64,000 nt of DNA from Ketobacter alkanivorans. Its GTDB lineage: Bacteria; Pseudomonadota; Gammaproteobacteria; Pseudomonadales; Ketobacteraceae. Positions 27,512 to 36,047 of this stretch are shown here, piece after piece. How positions within the stretch are numbered: the stretch's first letter is position 1; every line of letters begins with the position of its first letter. The notes below the pieces were generated by a model. The model was not told where the DNA came from, searched no databases, and worked only from the letters and a program-made list of their open reading frames with translations. Position numbers and translations under genes: made by a program. The stretch is from the NCBI RefSeq assembly GCF_002863865.1, contig NZ_CP022684.1, forward strand, positions 186,001 through 250,000, in the 5' to 3' direction.

Positions 27512-28507
27512 ATGAAACGGTTTGCTATCAATGGTGCCGGCAGGATCGGTCGGCTGGTGATTCGAGAGTACCTGCATCGGAAACCCGATAACCTGACATT
27601 AGTTGCGATCAACGATCTAACCGACACGGATACCCTGGCGTATTTATTGGAATTCGACTCTGTGCATGGTCGGCTGGCCGGGCCGGTTGAATCTTCAAAT
27701 TGTCAACTTCGCGTCTCCGATAATGAAATTCCTGTTTACCACCATTCGGAACCAGAGCGACTGCCCTGGTCCGACCTTGCAGTGGATTGGGTACTGGAAG
27801 GCACCGGTAAATTCAGGAAACTTGAAGACGCAAGCAAACATATTACGGCCGGCGCCAGGAAAGTACTGATCAGTGCACCCTCAGAGTCAGCCGATCTGAC
27901 GATTATTTATGGTGTCAATCAGCACGAATTCGAGCCTGACGCGCACTGTGTTATTTCCAATGGCTCCTGCACGACCAACTCACTGGTTCCAGCGCTGTCG
28001 GTCCTGCTCGAACACTATGGTATTGAAACCGCCTCCGCTACGACTATCCATGCCTACACCTCCTCGCAAGGGCTGGTTGATGTCGCATCACGAAAGCGTA
28101 TTCGAGGACGTGCAGCAGCCGTCAATCTGGTTCCGACATCTACCGGCGCGGATAAGGTGGTTACGGCCGTGTTACCTGAGCTGGCAGGTAAGTTCTGTGC
28201 GCTGGCGGTCAGGGCGCCGATCCCTGATGGTGGCCTGACGGATATGACAGTCCGTCTTCAACAGGCAGTCACCGAAGCGCAAATTAACCAGTGTTTAGCA
28301 GATGCCTGCCAGGACAAGCTGAAAGGTGTTATGGACTTCACGCAGCAGGAGTGGGTAAGTAGCGATATCATCGGTAATCCTCACTCAGCCATTGTGCATG
28401 GATTATCGACCCGCGTAATTGGTGATCGCACAGTCAAGATCCAAGTGTGGTACGACAACGAATATGCCTATGCCTGCCGTTTACTGGATCTGCTTGAAAC
28501 GCTCTAA
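27512..28507 (+). CDS. glyceraldehyde-3-phosphate dehydrogenase, type I
   Basis: A 331-residue GAPDH with NAD-binding GAGRIGRL, catalytic Cys153 in SNGSCTTN (the usual Ala before Ser is Gly here), His around 180 in ATTIHAYTSSQ, and the closing WYDNEYAYACR. It converts glyceraldehyde 3-phosphate to 1,3-bisphosphoglycerate. An accessory copy in a stress/metal island suggests backup for the copper- and oxidant-sensitive housekeeping enzyme, which is inference. ATG follows a good AACGAGGAG site. Confidence 0.93.
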   Translation: MKRFAINGAGRIGRLVIREYLHRKPDNLTLVAINDLTDTDTLAYLLEFDSVHGRLAGPVESSNCQLRVSDNEIPVYHHSEPERLPWSDLAVDWVLEGTGKFRKLEDASKHITAGARKVLISAPSESADLTIIYGVNQHEFEPDAHCVISNGSCTTNSLVPALSVLLEHYGIETASATTIHAYTSSQGLVDVASRKRIRGRAAAVNLVPTSTGADKVVTAVLPELAGKFCALAVRAPIPDGGLTDMTVRLQQAVTEAQINQCLADACQDKLKGVMDFTQQEWVSSDIIGNPHSAIVHGLSTRVIGDRTVKIQVWYDNEYAYACRLLDLLETL

Positions 28508-28572
28508 TTGTAACCGCATACCGCTGGTGTTATGTACTAAGCGACCACTCAAATATAAAGGCGAGATTGATT

Positions 28573-29232
28573 ATGGAACAAACAGTAAGCCATTCCGGAG
28601 CCTGGGGCTTGGCTCTCATCATGATAGTGTTTGTATCATGGATATTTTATAAGTACTTTGCGCCCAAATCCTGGCACGAGTGGGCAAGCGCAGGGGTGGT
28701 GCAGGCCTTTATCATCGCGCTATACGCGGAAATGTACGGCTTTCCGCTTACGATCTATTTACTTTCCCGGTTCTTTGGTCTGGATCGTGGCGATATGGAT
28801 GCAAGCTTGTGGTCATCATTGCTGGGCCTGGGTGATACAGGCATGATGGTTTCCATGATACTTGGGTATGCGTTGGTTTTTTTGGGCATTGGGATTTTTT
28901 TTAAGGGGTGGCAGCAGGTTCACAGAGCGCGACAGCATTCCCGTCTGGTTACAGACGGGCTCTACAAGTACGTTCGCCATCCCCAGTATACCGGACTTTT
29001 TATCGCGTTGTTTGGTGAAGGGGTTGTACATTGGCCAACCTTATTTTCAGTGGGCCTGTTTCCTCTTGTCGTGTTTGCATACTACCTCCTGGCCAGAAGA
29101 GAAGAACGGAAAGTGTTGGCTGAATTTGGGGAATTTTACCGACAGTACCAACGCCAGGTGCCTATGTTCATACCAAATAAAAACCAGTGGCGCGAGTTTT
29201 TCCAGGCGTCATCTTCAAGCTCTGACAGATGA
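28573..29232 (+). CDS. ICMT/NnrU-like membrane methyltransferase, paralogue 1
   Basis: A 219-residue polytopic protein with about five transmembrane segments and the isoprenylcysteine-methyltransferase-type C-terminal motif RHPQYTGLF followed by REERKVLAEFGEFYRQYQ. It shares the distinctive block EMYGFPLTIYLLS with the protein at 38981, so the island holds two diverged copies. Substrate unknown. Its stop overlaps the PLD gene (ATGA). ATG 28573 is used, not the TTG two codons earlier. Confidence 0.8.
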   Translation: MEQTVSHSGAWGLALIMIVFVSWIFYKYFAPKSWHEWASAGVVQAFIIALYAEMYGFPLTIYLLSRFFGLDRGDMDASLWSSLLGLGDTGMMVSMILGYALVFLGIGIFFKGWQQVHRARQHSRLVTDGLYKYVRHPQYTGLFIALFGEGVVHWPTLFSVGLFPLVVFAYYLLARREERKVLAEFGEFYRQYQRQVPMFIPNKNQWREFFQASSSSSDR

Positions 29233-30368
29233 ACCCTGATAGCTACACCACAACGATGGCTTTGTTGCCAACCTGCAGTAGAGGCCTGGACGGTCCTGAC
29301 ATTACAGATGAAACCTTCCAACTCTTTATAGAAGGTGATGATTTATATAATGCGATGTTGGCTGCGATCAGGAAAGCGCAGCATAGTGTGCAACTTGAAA
29401 GTTATATCTTTGCGGATGATAACATTGGCCAGGTCTTTGCGCGTGCTCTGGTAGATAAAGCCAGGCAGGGCATAACTGTGAAAGTTCACCTTGATGCGGC
29501 CGGTTCCCTGTTTTGGGTATCGCGCCGCCTGGAAAACATGATGCGCCACGATGGTGTTCAGCTACGCTGGTTTCACCGATGGAGTTGGCGCAATCCCTGG
29601 CGCTATAATCGGCGCAACCATCGCAAACTATTGATTGTCGACGAAGAAACTGCGTTCCTGGGTGGGTTCAATATCCATAAGGAAAGCTCAAGGCGTAATT
29701 TTGGTGAAGCAAGGTGGCGTGACTCGCATGTCAGGGTCGGTGGCCAGCTCAGCCAGATAGCCTCGCAATTATTTGAGGCATTTTGGGAAGGCTCACTGCA
29801 TTGGTCACCCGTCAGCGCCGGTTCTGGTGATCAACTACTGCACAATCACTCACGAAACTGCAACCACAGGTTAAGGTGTGTCTATATTGACGCCCTAAAA
29901 CGGGCAGAGCGCTATATTTATATAACAACGCCTTATCTTGTGCCGGATCAACTAATTCTCAGTCAACTATACCATGCCGCTTCCCGGGGCGTAGAGGTGT
30001 TCCTGCTGGTGCCTGAAAAATCCGATGTTCCCATTGCTCGCTGGGCAGCGCAGTCCATTTATGCCGGGCTGTTTTCTTCTGGGGTGCGGGTGTTCGAATA
30101 CTTACCACGCATGCTTCATGCAAAAACCATCGTTGTCGACGATGGCTGGTCCATGGTTGGCACGGCCAATTTGGATTATCGCAGCCTGTTTCATAACTAC
30201 GAACTGAATCTTGTAAGCACAAGCCCAAATCTGGCTACCAATCTTAAAGCGCAGTTCCTGGTTGACTTAGCGGAATCTGCTGAAATTGGTCAGCAGCAAT
30301 GGAAAAAACGTGGCCTTGCAACGCGTTCCCTTGAGCGCTTTGCAAGGCTATTTAGGTATTGGCTGTGA
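29229..30368 (+). CDS. cardiolipin synthase-like phospholipase D enzyme
   Basis: A 379-residue PLD-superfamily protein with two HKD motifs: His131 in HRKLLIVDEETAFLGG and His297 in HAKTIVVDDGWSMVGTAN. This matches the bacterial ClsB class, which lacks the N-terminal transmembrane pair of ClsA. It would join phosphatidylglycerol units into cardiolipin at the inner membrane. Coupling to a membrane methyltransferase suggests a lipid-modifying pair, which is inference. Confidence 0.9.
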   Translation: MNPDSYTTTMALLPTCSRGLDGPDITDETFQLFIEGDDLYNAMLAAIRKAQHSVQLESYIFADDNIGQVFARALVDKARQGITVKVHLDAAGSLFWVSRRLENMMRHDGVQLRWFHRWSWRNPWRYNRRNHRKLLIVDEETAFLGGFNIHKESSRRNFGEARWRDSHVRVGGQLSQIASQLFEAFWEGSLHWSPVSAGSGDQLLHNHSRNCNHRLRCVYIDALKRAERYIYITTPYLVPDQLILSQLYHAASRGVEVFLLVPEKSDVPIARWAAQSIYAGLFSSGVRVFEYLPRMLHAKTIVVDDGWSMVGTANLDYRSLFHNYELNLVSTSPNLATNLKAQFLVDLAESAEIGQQQWKKRGLATRSLERFARLFRYWL

Positions 30369-30406
30369 ACCGTCGATGAAATAGCCAAAACATATATGAG
30401 TGCCCA

Positions 30407-31483
30407 ATGAGAAAAATAATGATACTCGGTGGTTATGGTGCCGTTGGCAAACACATAGCCACAGAGCTGGCGAAAATCTACCCGAATCAGATTATCGTGG
30501 CCGGTAGAAATGGGGAAAAAGCATCTTCCTTGGCAAGCGCACTGAATAACACAGTGATTCCTCTTGCGTTTGACCTAGATACATTGTCAGAGAATGACGC
30601 CAGACTGAATGATGTGGCGATCCTTATTATGTGCATTGAAGCTCGTAATGCACCAACAGCCAAGCAATGTGCGCAGAGAGGCATACATTATCTCGACACC
30701 TCTGCCAGCTATGATTATTTGAAAGAGATTGAGCGCTTGCATAACAGTGCTGAAAAGGGTTGCGCTACCTTTTTACTCAGCGCAGGGATCGTGCCCGGCT
30801 TAAGTAATCTGTTAGTAAAACATTGTGTGAATACGTGCGGCAACCGAGGCGTTGCGGAAATATATGTATTACTGGGGTTGGGGGAAGCGCATGGCGAAGC
30901 GGCTATTCATTGGTCGATTGAGCAAATGAATGCCGAATATGTGGATAGCCTCGGGAATCGTACGAAAAGCTTTGCGAACGCAAAGCAGACTGCTTTCCCC
31001 GGAGACCGCTTTGCTCGAAATGCCTACCAGTTTAATTTCTCTGACCAGCACGTGCTTCCCCACACATTATCGATCAGTTCAGCCACCACAAGACTGTGTT
31101 TTGAATCGCGCTTCATCACTGCGCTATTTTATTTCATGAGCGCTAGCGGGATAGGAAAAGTATTGAAGCTGCCGTTCGCCCGTAATGCAATGACATATTG
31201 CCTGCAAAAGTTCCGTTTTGGTACCGATCGTTTTTCTGTAAAGGTGGTTTATCGGCAACAAGCCACAGATGGTGCGACGTTTAGCTGTTCAATAACAGGC
31301 CATGAAGAAGCAAGAATCACGGGTATTACCACCGCATTACTCGCCCATCAAATGATGAAGACTGACTACCCCCATGGGGTTTTCCACATAGAACAGTTAT
31401 TCGAACCTATGAAAATAATTAATGATCTGAATCAACATGGCATTCAATTCGAGCAAACCAATATGCGGTTTGGTAATGATTAA
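30407..31483 (+). CDS. saccharopine dehydrogenase-like oxidoreductase
   Basis: A 358-residue Rossmann-fold protein starting MRKIMILGGYGAVGKHIA, with an NAD(P)-binding GGYGAVG and the saccharopine-dehydrogenase-type layout (AGIVPGLSNLL after the Rossmann domain). Substrate is unknown; many such proteins act on lipids or amino acids. It follows the PLD gene by 38 nt and closes the rightward block. Confidence 0.75.
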   Translation: MRKIMILGGYGAVGKHIATELAKIYPNQIIVAGRNGEKASSLASALNNTVIPLAFDLDTLSENDARLNDVAILIMCIEARNAPTAKQCAQRGIHYLDTSASYDYLKEIERLHNSAEKGCATFLLSAGIVPGLSNLLVKHCVNTCGNRGVAEIYVLLGLGEAHGEAAIHWSIEQMNAEYVDSLGNRTKSFANAKQTAFPGDRFARNAYQFNFSDQHVLPHTLSISSATTRLCFESRFITALFYFMSASGIGKVLKLPFARNAMTYCLQKFRFGTDRFSVKVVYRQQATDGATFSCSITGHEEARITGITTALLAHQMMKTDYPHGVFHIEQLFEPMKIINDLNQHGIQFEQTNMRFGND

Positions 31484-31630
31484 ATCATACCTTATGCTAT
31501 TTTACCCTTACCTTAGGTATGTACTGGCTCAGGTTTAAACCATGGCGTGTCACGAAAAGGCGCAAGATTCAATTGAACTCTCGTTGATGTTTGGTAGTCT
31601 TAATAGATACAGGCGCACAGGACATATATT

Positions 31631-32014
31631 GTGGAAACAATGTATTCGGCAACCAGAAAACTAGTGATAGTCGGTTTGCTTTTTATAAGCAGCAATGCAC
31701 TATCGATAACCGTTGATCACACCTATGTGAATCATTTGTCTGTGCCTGTTCACATCCTCCATCACACTTCCAAATCTGATAAACAGGTCGCGACAACGCT
31801 TAATAGTAAACGCTGTCACGAAGCTGTAAGACCACGTTTGTGCAGATGTGATAATTGTAATGATTGTGAACTGTTCCATTGCGCAACCGCTCCCACCATT
31901 ACTTCGGTAATGCTGATCTATCAGGCGATACCGCGATCCCAAACCTATAGTTTTGATTGCTCTGGTATTGCGGCAGCGCATTCCTTGCCACCCTATAAAC
32001 CACCGATCGCGTGA
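31631..32014 (+). CDS. small exported Cys-rich protein, unknown
   Basis: About 127 residues with a probable signal peptide (LVIVGLLFISSNALS) and a Cys/His cluster CRCDNCNDCELFHC, ending in a PPYKPPIA tail. That layout recalls short periplasmic proteins found beside metal-efflux genes. GTG 31631 has AGGA at a good distance; ATG 31640 is an alternative. I do not recognise a named family. Confidence 0.5.
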   Translation: METMYSATRKLVIVGLLFISSNALSITVDHTYVNHLSVPVHILHHTSKSDKQVATTLNSKRCHEAVRPRLCRCDNCNDCELFHCATAPTITSVMLIYQAIPRSQTYSFDCSGIAAAHSLPPYKPPIA

Positions 32015-32015
32015 C

Positions 32016-32042
32016 TGTGACAATCAATTATTGATTGTCACA
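32016..32042. promoter_or_regulatory. perfect 27-bp palindrome after the Cys-rich gene
   Basis: Arms of 13 bp, TGTGACAATCAAT and its complement, flank a single T. It starts one base after the stop codon of the Cys-rich gene. No U-run follows, so a rho-independent terminator is not obvious. The TGACA/TGTCA halves resemble operators of OmpR-type metal regulators but are spaced differently. It may be a terminator or an operator for the gene at 32175. Confidence 0.45.
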
Positions 32043-32174
32043 ATGTCACGCGCTGGCCTCAGTTATAGCGTGTTGTACATATTAGCGATATTGGTGTCGC
32101 CCCAAACACATATTGTGCTTGTGACACCTGAGATTCAATATGAAGACTATAAAGATTATATTTTGGAGATAACC

Positions 32175-32531
32175 ATGAAAAACATCGCGATTAACATCAT
32201 TCTGGTATTGATGGCATACTTGACTGTTTCCACGAATTCTTATGCCGATGATCCATTGAAAGAGCAGATGCAGGCGCAGCGATCAGCATTGAAAGCTTTT
32301 GAAGGTAGCCCAAACCTGTCAGCAGCGAAGTTTGCCGCATTGGAAAAGAGCATTGCACTCATCAAGAAACGCCAACAGGAGAAGAGAGAAGAGAATATTG
32401 CCTGTCTTGAGGCTGAAAAGAACCTGCCAACGGACATAGAAACATGCTTTGAAGTGGAATCAACCGACGATGCGCAACTCAGCTTGCTGGTGTTGGCGGT
32501 TGAACAGTTAGTCCAGGCGCAGCAACAGTAG
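32175..32531 (+). CDS. small periplasmic helical protein, unknown
   Basis: 118 residues: signal peptide MKNIAINIILVLMAYL with likely cleavage at SYA-DDP, then a charged, helical body with two Cys (NIACLEAEK and IETCFEVES). ATG 32175 has TTTGGAG ahead. A longer frame from 31953 runs across the Cys-rich gene and is not credible. Unknown function. Confidence 0.65.
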   Translation: MKNIAINIILVLMAYLTVSTNSYADDPLKEQMQAQRSALKAFEGSPNLSAAKFAALEKSIALIKKRQQEKREENIACLEAEKNLPTDIETCFEVESTDDAQLSLLVLAVEQLVQAQQQ

Positions 32532-32546
32532 GCGAATGGGGTAGCT

Positions 32547-32581
32547 CCCCTCTATAGTTACAATTGCTTGCTATAGAGGGG
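32547..32581. terminator. hairpin between convergent genes
   Basis: An 11-bp perfect stem CCCCTCTATAG/CTATAGAGGGG with a 13-nt loop, placed between the stops of two converging genes (32531 and 32617). It suits a bidirectional terminator, though no strong U-tract is present. Confidence 0.55.
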
Positions 32582-32616
32582 TAAACTCACAAGTAGTTGT
32601 ACATGGCTGGTTGGTC

Positions 32617-33510
32617 TTAGTCTGCCATTGTGTGTTTCGAGCCAAGTGGTTGATTCGTCGTTGTAGCGACCAGTATAATAGAGGCAATAATCAGACCGAT
32701 ACCAGCCCACTGGTTGAATGAAAATGATTCAGAAAAATAGGTATACCCAATTGTTAGCCCGAAAACCGGCGTTAAAAAACTGAAAACGTTGAGCTTGTAA
32801 AGGGGAGCCTTGTCCATTAGCCAAAACCACAAAATCAAAGGTAGCGCAGTCCCCGGCAGAGCCAGGATAAACAACACCCACAGGAATTCACCAGACCAAT
32901 GTGCCGACTGTTGATCCTGAATTAAAGTCAACAGCCCTAATGGAATAGAGCCCAACACTAACTGGAACCCCATGGCGTAAAGTATATCGATTTTGTTGAC
33001 CACCAGTTTTAGTAAAATATTGCCAATGGCAACCCCAAGCGCTGCCAACAAAATGTAGGCAATGCCTAGCAGAGAATGTCCTGTCCCTAGTAATGTATCC
33101 ACGCTAATCACAACGATGCCAGAAAAACCAAGTATAGCACCCACTACGGCTGGCTTGTTCATTCTCTCGTTAAGAACATACCACCCCAGAACGGCAGCAA
33201 TCAGTGGCTGTGTATTCGATATCACGGTGGCTAAACCTGGGGCAACGAGTGTACCGGCATAAAACATACCCCAAAAACCTAAACTGGTGGCTGTGAGCCC
33301 AATCGCCAGAATATACACAAAGTCTCTCAGCGTTTTCGGCACTGGACGTTTAAACAGAACGGCCACGACGATTAAGAGGATGCCAGCAAAAACAGCACGT
33401 AGGGTCGCGGTTAGCATAATCGGCGCATAGGGCTCGCTTAACGTTATCATAGGATAACAAATCGCCCAGCCCAACATGACCATTGAGGCTCCCAACCCAG
33501 TCAGTTTCAA
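32617..33510 (-). CDS. EamA/DMT-family transporter
   Basis: A 297-residue inner-membrane permease with ten predicted helices in two EamA repeats (conserved end-of-repeat patterns NTQPLIAAVLGWYVLNERM and LTPVFGLTIGYTYFSES). DMT transporters export metabolites or amino acids; the substrate cannot be told. It is transcribed against its left neighbours and is set apart from the CBS gene by a 99-nt gap. Confidence 0.85.
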   Translation of the reverse strand: MKLTGLGASMVMLGWAICYPMITLSEPYAPIMLTATLRAVFAGILLIVVAVLFKRPVPKTLRDFVYILAIGLTATSLGFWGMFYAGTLVAPGLATVISNTQPLIAAVLGWYVLNERMNKPAVVGAILGFSGIVVISVDTLLGTGHSLLGIAYILLAALGVAIGNILLKLVVNKIDILYAMGFQLVLGSIPLGLLTLIQDQQSAHWSGEFLWVLFILALPGTALPLILWFWLMDKAPLYKLNVFSFLTPVFGLTIGYTYFSESFSFNQWAGIGLIIASIILVATTTNQPLGSKHTMAD

Positions 33511-33609
33511 TGCCTACTCCCTCTTAAACTTTTGGTTCGAGATTTCCATAGATATTCAATATGAAAAGCAGATATAAAGGGTACGGATTCAAGCCTCATC
33601 GTTTTTTGG

Positions 33610-34227
33610 CTACGCCCACAGATTGAGTGAAAAGTGTTTCATGATACCCGTCAGTATATCACTACGTGTCAATATACCGTGCAATGTACCACTATCTACG
33701 ATGGGCATGGCACCAATACGACGCTCAACAAAAAGACGTGCAATATATCGGGCATCTGTATCCGGGCTGGCCGTTAGCACCTCCCGTTTCATGATGTTCA
33801 CAATCGATAGGTCGGGGCTTGGTGATTTTTTGGGTGGTAAGTCCATGCCCGATAAAAAGTGTAGTGCATCACGATCGGATAATATGCCAGTGATAATCTG
33901 ATTATTCCCGAGTACAGGCAAATGACGAAAGCCAAAACGTTTGAATAGATTGAGCGCATCCTGAATAGAATTCCGCGTGCTGACCGTGATCACAGGCGAA
34001 GACATTAACTGCTTAGCCGCGATCAATGATTGCCCTTCAGTCAGCTTGTCAATGCGTGCGTATACCTGCCGGGAGTGACCTCGCTGATAAGATTGGGGCG
34101 GCACTACATCAGGGCCAGTCGGGCGCAATTTGCTGATTTTTTCCGCTGCTTGTAATTGAGGTTGTTTGAATAATTTCTCAAGTGGCCAGTGATCGGGGCC
34201 GCTCATACCATATACGGTAAAAGTCAC
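33610..34227 (-). CDS. tandem CBS-domain protein
   Basis: A 205-residue protein with a unique N-terminal 70 residues and two CBS motifs: MSSPVITVSTRNSIQDALNLF with GILSDRDAL, and MKREVLTASPDTDARYIARLF with GILTRSDIL. CBS pairs bind adenine nucleotides and sense energy charge, which fits an island that also encodes an AMP-consuming phosphorylase. GTG 34227 overlaps the stop of the upstream remnant (GTGA), so it was translated in an operon with it; ATG 34206 is an alternative start. Confidence 0.8.
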   Translation of the reverse strand: MTFTVYGMSGPDHWPLEKLFKQPQLQAAEKISKLRPTGPDVVPPQSYQRGHSRQVYARIDKLTEGQSLIAAKQLMSSPVITVSTRNSIQDALNLFKRFGFRHLPVLGNNQIITGILSDRDALHFLSGMDLPPKKSPSPDLSIVNIMKREVLTASPDTDARYIARLFVERRIGAMPIVDSGTLHGILTRSDILTGIMKHFSLNLWA

Positions 34228-34680
34228 TTTAAAAAGCCCGACGTTTTCGTCTGTTTGCTGAAAGTATCGTTTGATGGCTGGCTAACCTCCAGATGATAGC
34301 TTTCAAGCACATCAGCAATCTCTATAACGGTTTCGGAAGCGGGTGGTTTAACGCCTGTGAGTTCATAATGCTCGCCCAAAGCAGCCCATTTATATTCACC
34401 TAATGCATGATAGGGTAAAAGCTCAACTTTCTCGACGTTTTTCATCGGACTCAGGAATCGTCCTAACGCATGCGCCGATTCTAAATCCGTCGTATATCCT
34501 TCAACGATTACATAGCGAAGGGGCCATCCAGAAAACCGTTCCAGGCGCTGGATTCTACATCGGCGCTGTTCGATGGTGTTGCCATTGATAGAATACTTCT
34601 GGTTGCAGTCGGATGGGTCCTTCCTGGCCTTGAATTTATACGTTACAGGTATTTTAAACCCGTATAATGACCAATACGTC
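34224..34680 (-). pseudogene. remnant ending in a pyruvate formate-lyase activase C-terminus
   Basis: The last about 85 codons (ALGRFLSPMKNVEKVELLP, then GEYKWAALGEHYELTGVKPP) match the C-terminus of PflA-type radical SAM activases. No radical SAM CxxxCxxC part remains. The same frame stays open back to a TAG near 34680 without an ATG, GTG or TTG; that part contains RRCRIQRLERF and WPLRYVIVEG and does not read as PflA to me. A 5'-truncated or chimeric gene, most likely inactive. It is coupled to the CBS gene. Confidence 0.6.
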
Positions 34681-34694
34681 TAAGACGACTGGAT

Positions 34695-34931
34695 TTACTT
34701 TTCAGAAAGTTGCGAATTTATTTCCGTTTCAGCTTCCAGCCCATCCATTAATTTTTCTTCATCACAGCCACAAAACTGGCGCTTTTCCGCTTTGTAGTAA
34801 GCTGCCTCAGCAATCATTTGTGCCTTTTTACTGTCAGTAATAGTAGCATCATTGAGCTCGTTGTGGGCTGCTGTCGTTTTACTGATTTCGTTTTGTGTGG
34901 TTTTTTTAGATTTGTTTTTTGAGGCAGACAT
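34695..34931 (-). CDS. DUF2934 small protein
   Basis: 78 residues: a Lys/Ser/Thr-rich start, then MIAEAAYYKAEKRQFCGCDEEKLMDGLEAETEI, which is the DUF2934 pattern (the usual DWLAAEAEI reads MDGLEAETEI). Function unknown. It is the first gene after a MerR-type promoter at 34982-35012 on this strand. Confidence 0.75.
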   Translation of the reverse strand: MSASKNKSKKTTQNEISKTTAAHNELNDATITDSKKAQMIAEAAYYKAEKRQFCGCDEEKLMDGLEAETEINSQLSEK

Positions 34932-34981
34932 TTACGGTTCCTTTTGAATGTAGTCACTGTTTTATTCTGATCTGTGTGGTG

Positions 34982-35012
34982 ATCGTACACCTATGCCCAG
35001 GACCTATGTCAA
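34982..35012 (-). promoter_or_regulatory. MerR-type promoter 3, toward DUF2934/CBS genes
   Basis: On the minus strand, TTGACA (35007-35012), a 19-bp spacer and TACGAT (34982-34987). The spacer carries the same 8-5-8 operator layout ending GCATAGGTGTA as the other two MerR-type promoters in the window. The leader to the DUF2934 start is about 50 nt. Confidence 0.65.
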
Positions 35013-35515
35013 CACAACGAACATCTACCTCTATGAGGAAAAAGTTAACCTGGTGACGACAATCCAGGGTTTTTGCTCTGAAGCTAAACCGATCCGTTGA
35101 GATCATTCGATAAGCGCTATCACTGCTCGCCGCGTAACCGTGCGCTACTTTCTGATTTTGCTTCCTGTTGCCAGTTATAGCAGGGAACTATTTGTTTCTC
35201 AAAATATGTTTCTCAATATAATCGTCGATGCAATGCATTGTTTTTTTGAGTGTCGCTTTTGTCGATGTTTGGTAAAGGATGTGAGTGGGGCTGCGCACCG
35301 CCAACTTTATTGACGCAAATCAAAAGAATGAGCCATAGATTACAGATCTGTAATGTTGGCGTAATTTGGGTGACAGCGAGGCTTATTTACAATGATGATT
35401 GACAGGAAAGGTGTCACTTGCCCCTTAGGCACTTGATTGAATCTGCCTTATCGCTTTAAACATCCAGGATTCAGGAGCAACTGACGAAGTCTGGCAATGT
35501 GTTTATGCGAGGTGC
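35013..35515. other. long intergenic region between divergent metal-regulated promoters
   Basis: No gene is visible in this stretch. Apart from the ATTACA-N4-TGTAAT operator at 35339 I see only unassigned sequence. Together with the flanking MerR-type promoters it forms a roughly 700-bp control region between DUF2934 and merR. Confidence 0.6.
35339..35354. promoter_or_regulatory. CopR/CusR-like operator 2
   Basis: Perfect palindrome ATTACA-GATC-TGTAAT, followed by GTTGG as at operator 1. It lies about 160 bp upstream of the MerR-type promoter of merR-copA, giving the same two-operator order as in front of the phosphorylase operon. Regulator assignment is inference. Confidence 0.6.
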
Positions 35516-35546
35516 TTGACCTATGTGCGGGACATAGGTGTAGGGT
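35516..35546 (+). promoter_or_regulatory. MerR-type promoter 2, upstream of merR-copA
   Basis: TTGACC (35516-35521), 19-bp spacer, TAGGGT (35541-35546). The dyad ACCTATGT-GCGGG-ACATAGGT spans 35519-35539 and is perfect. This is the classic geometry where a MerR-family dimer untwists an over-long spacer after metal binding. It reads into merR and copA, implying autoregulation. Confidence 0.75.
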
Positions 35547-35634
35547 GGAAGATCAGGCAGGCAACTGGGTTTCGAACCCGGGTTCTGCAAGGTACGACAA
35601 CGCAGGCATCCACATGTGATCCAGGAGAAAGCCT

Positions 35635-36045
35635 ATGAAAGTATTGGAACTGGCAAAACAACTGGGTGTGACGGCGGAAACCGTGCGGTTTTACACACGG
35701 ATAGGTGTATTGAGGCCGACCAAGGATAGTGCTAATGGCTACAGGATATACAGTGATAAGGATCTGAGGCGGTTGCGGTTTGTACTGAACGCCAGGCAAC
35801 TGGGTTTCTCCGTGGACGACATCAAGGAAATTCTCGCTCATGCGGACAGGCAAAGATCACCCTGTCCTACGGTGAGGCGGCTGATAGAAAGACGCCTCCA
35901 TGAGACCGAGCAGCGATTTTCAGAGACGCAAAGGCTTCGAAACCGCATGCAGGAGGCTGTAACACAGTGGAGTAAGAAACCGGACAAAGCACCGACAGGC
36001 CATATGATCTGTCATTTGATCGAAGAGTTTGCCGAGGGGAATTGA
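35635..36045 (+). CDS. MerR-family metal-responsive regulator (CueR/HMTR-like)
   Basis: A 136-residue MerR protein: winged helix (LAKQLGVTAETVRFYTRIGVLRP, then NGYRIYSDKDLRRLRFV), dimerisation helix, and metal-site candidates Cys77 (SPCPT), His123, Cys126 and His127 (GHMICH). Cys77 corresponds to the helix Cys of ZntR/MerR rather than to the CueR pair, so the metal is not certain. The downstream P1B ATPase argues for copper. Its stop lies two bases before the copA ATG, so both are one operon. Confidence 0.88.
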   Translation: MKVLELAKQLGVTAETVRFYTRIGVLRPTKDSANGYRIYSDKDLRRLRFVLNARQLGFSVDDIKEILAHADRQRSPCPTVRRLIERRLHETEQRFSETQRLRNRMQEAVTQWSKKPDKAPTGHMICHLIEEFAEGN

Positions 36046-36047
36046 GC

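Noticed and set aside
35565..35595. TTCGAA-containing palindrome reading like a tRNA T-arm on the minus strand
   Set aside because: Only the T-loop-like bases fit. No acceptor, D or anticodon arm can be folded around it, and it is a plain palindrome (GGGTTTCGAACCC).
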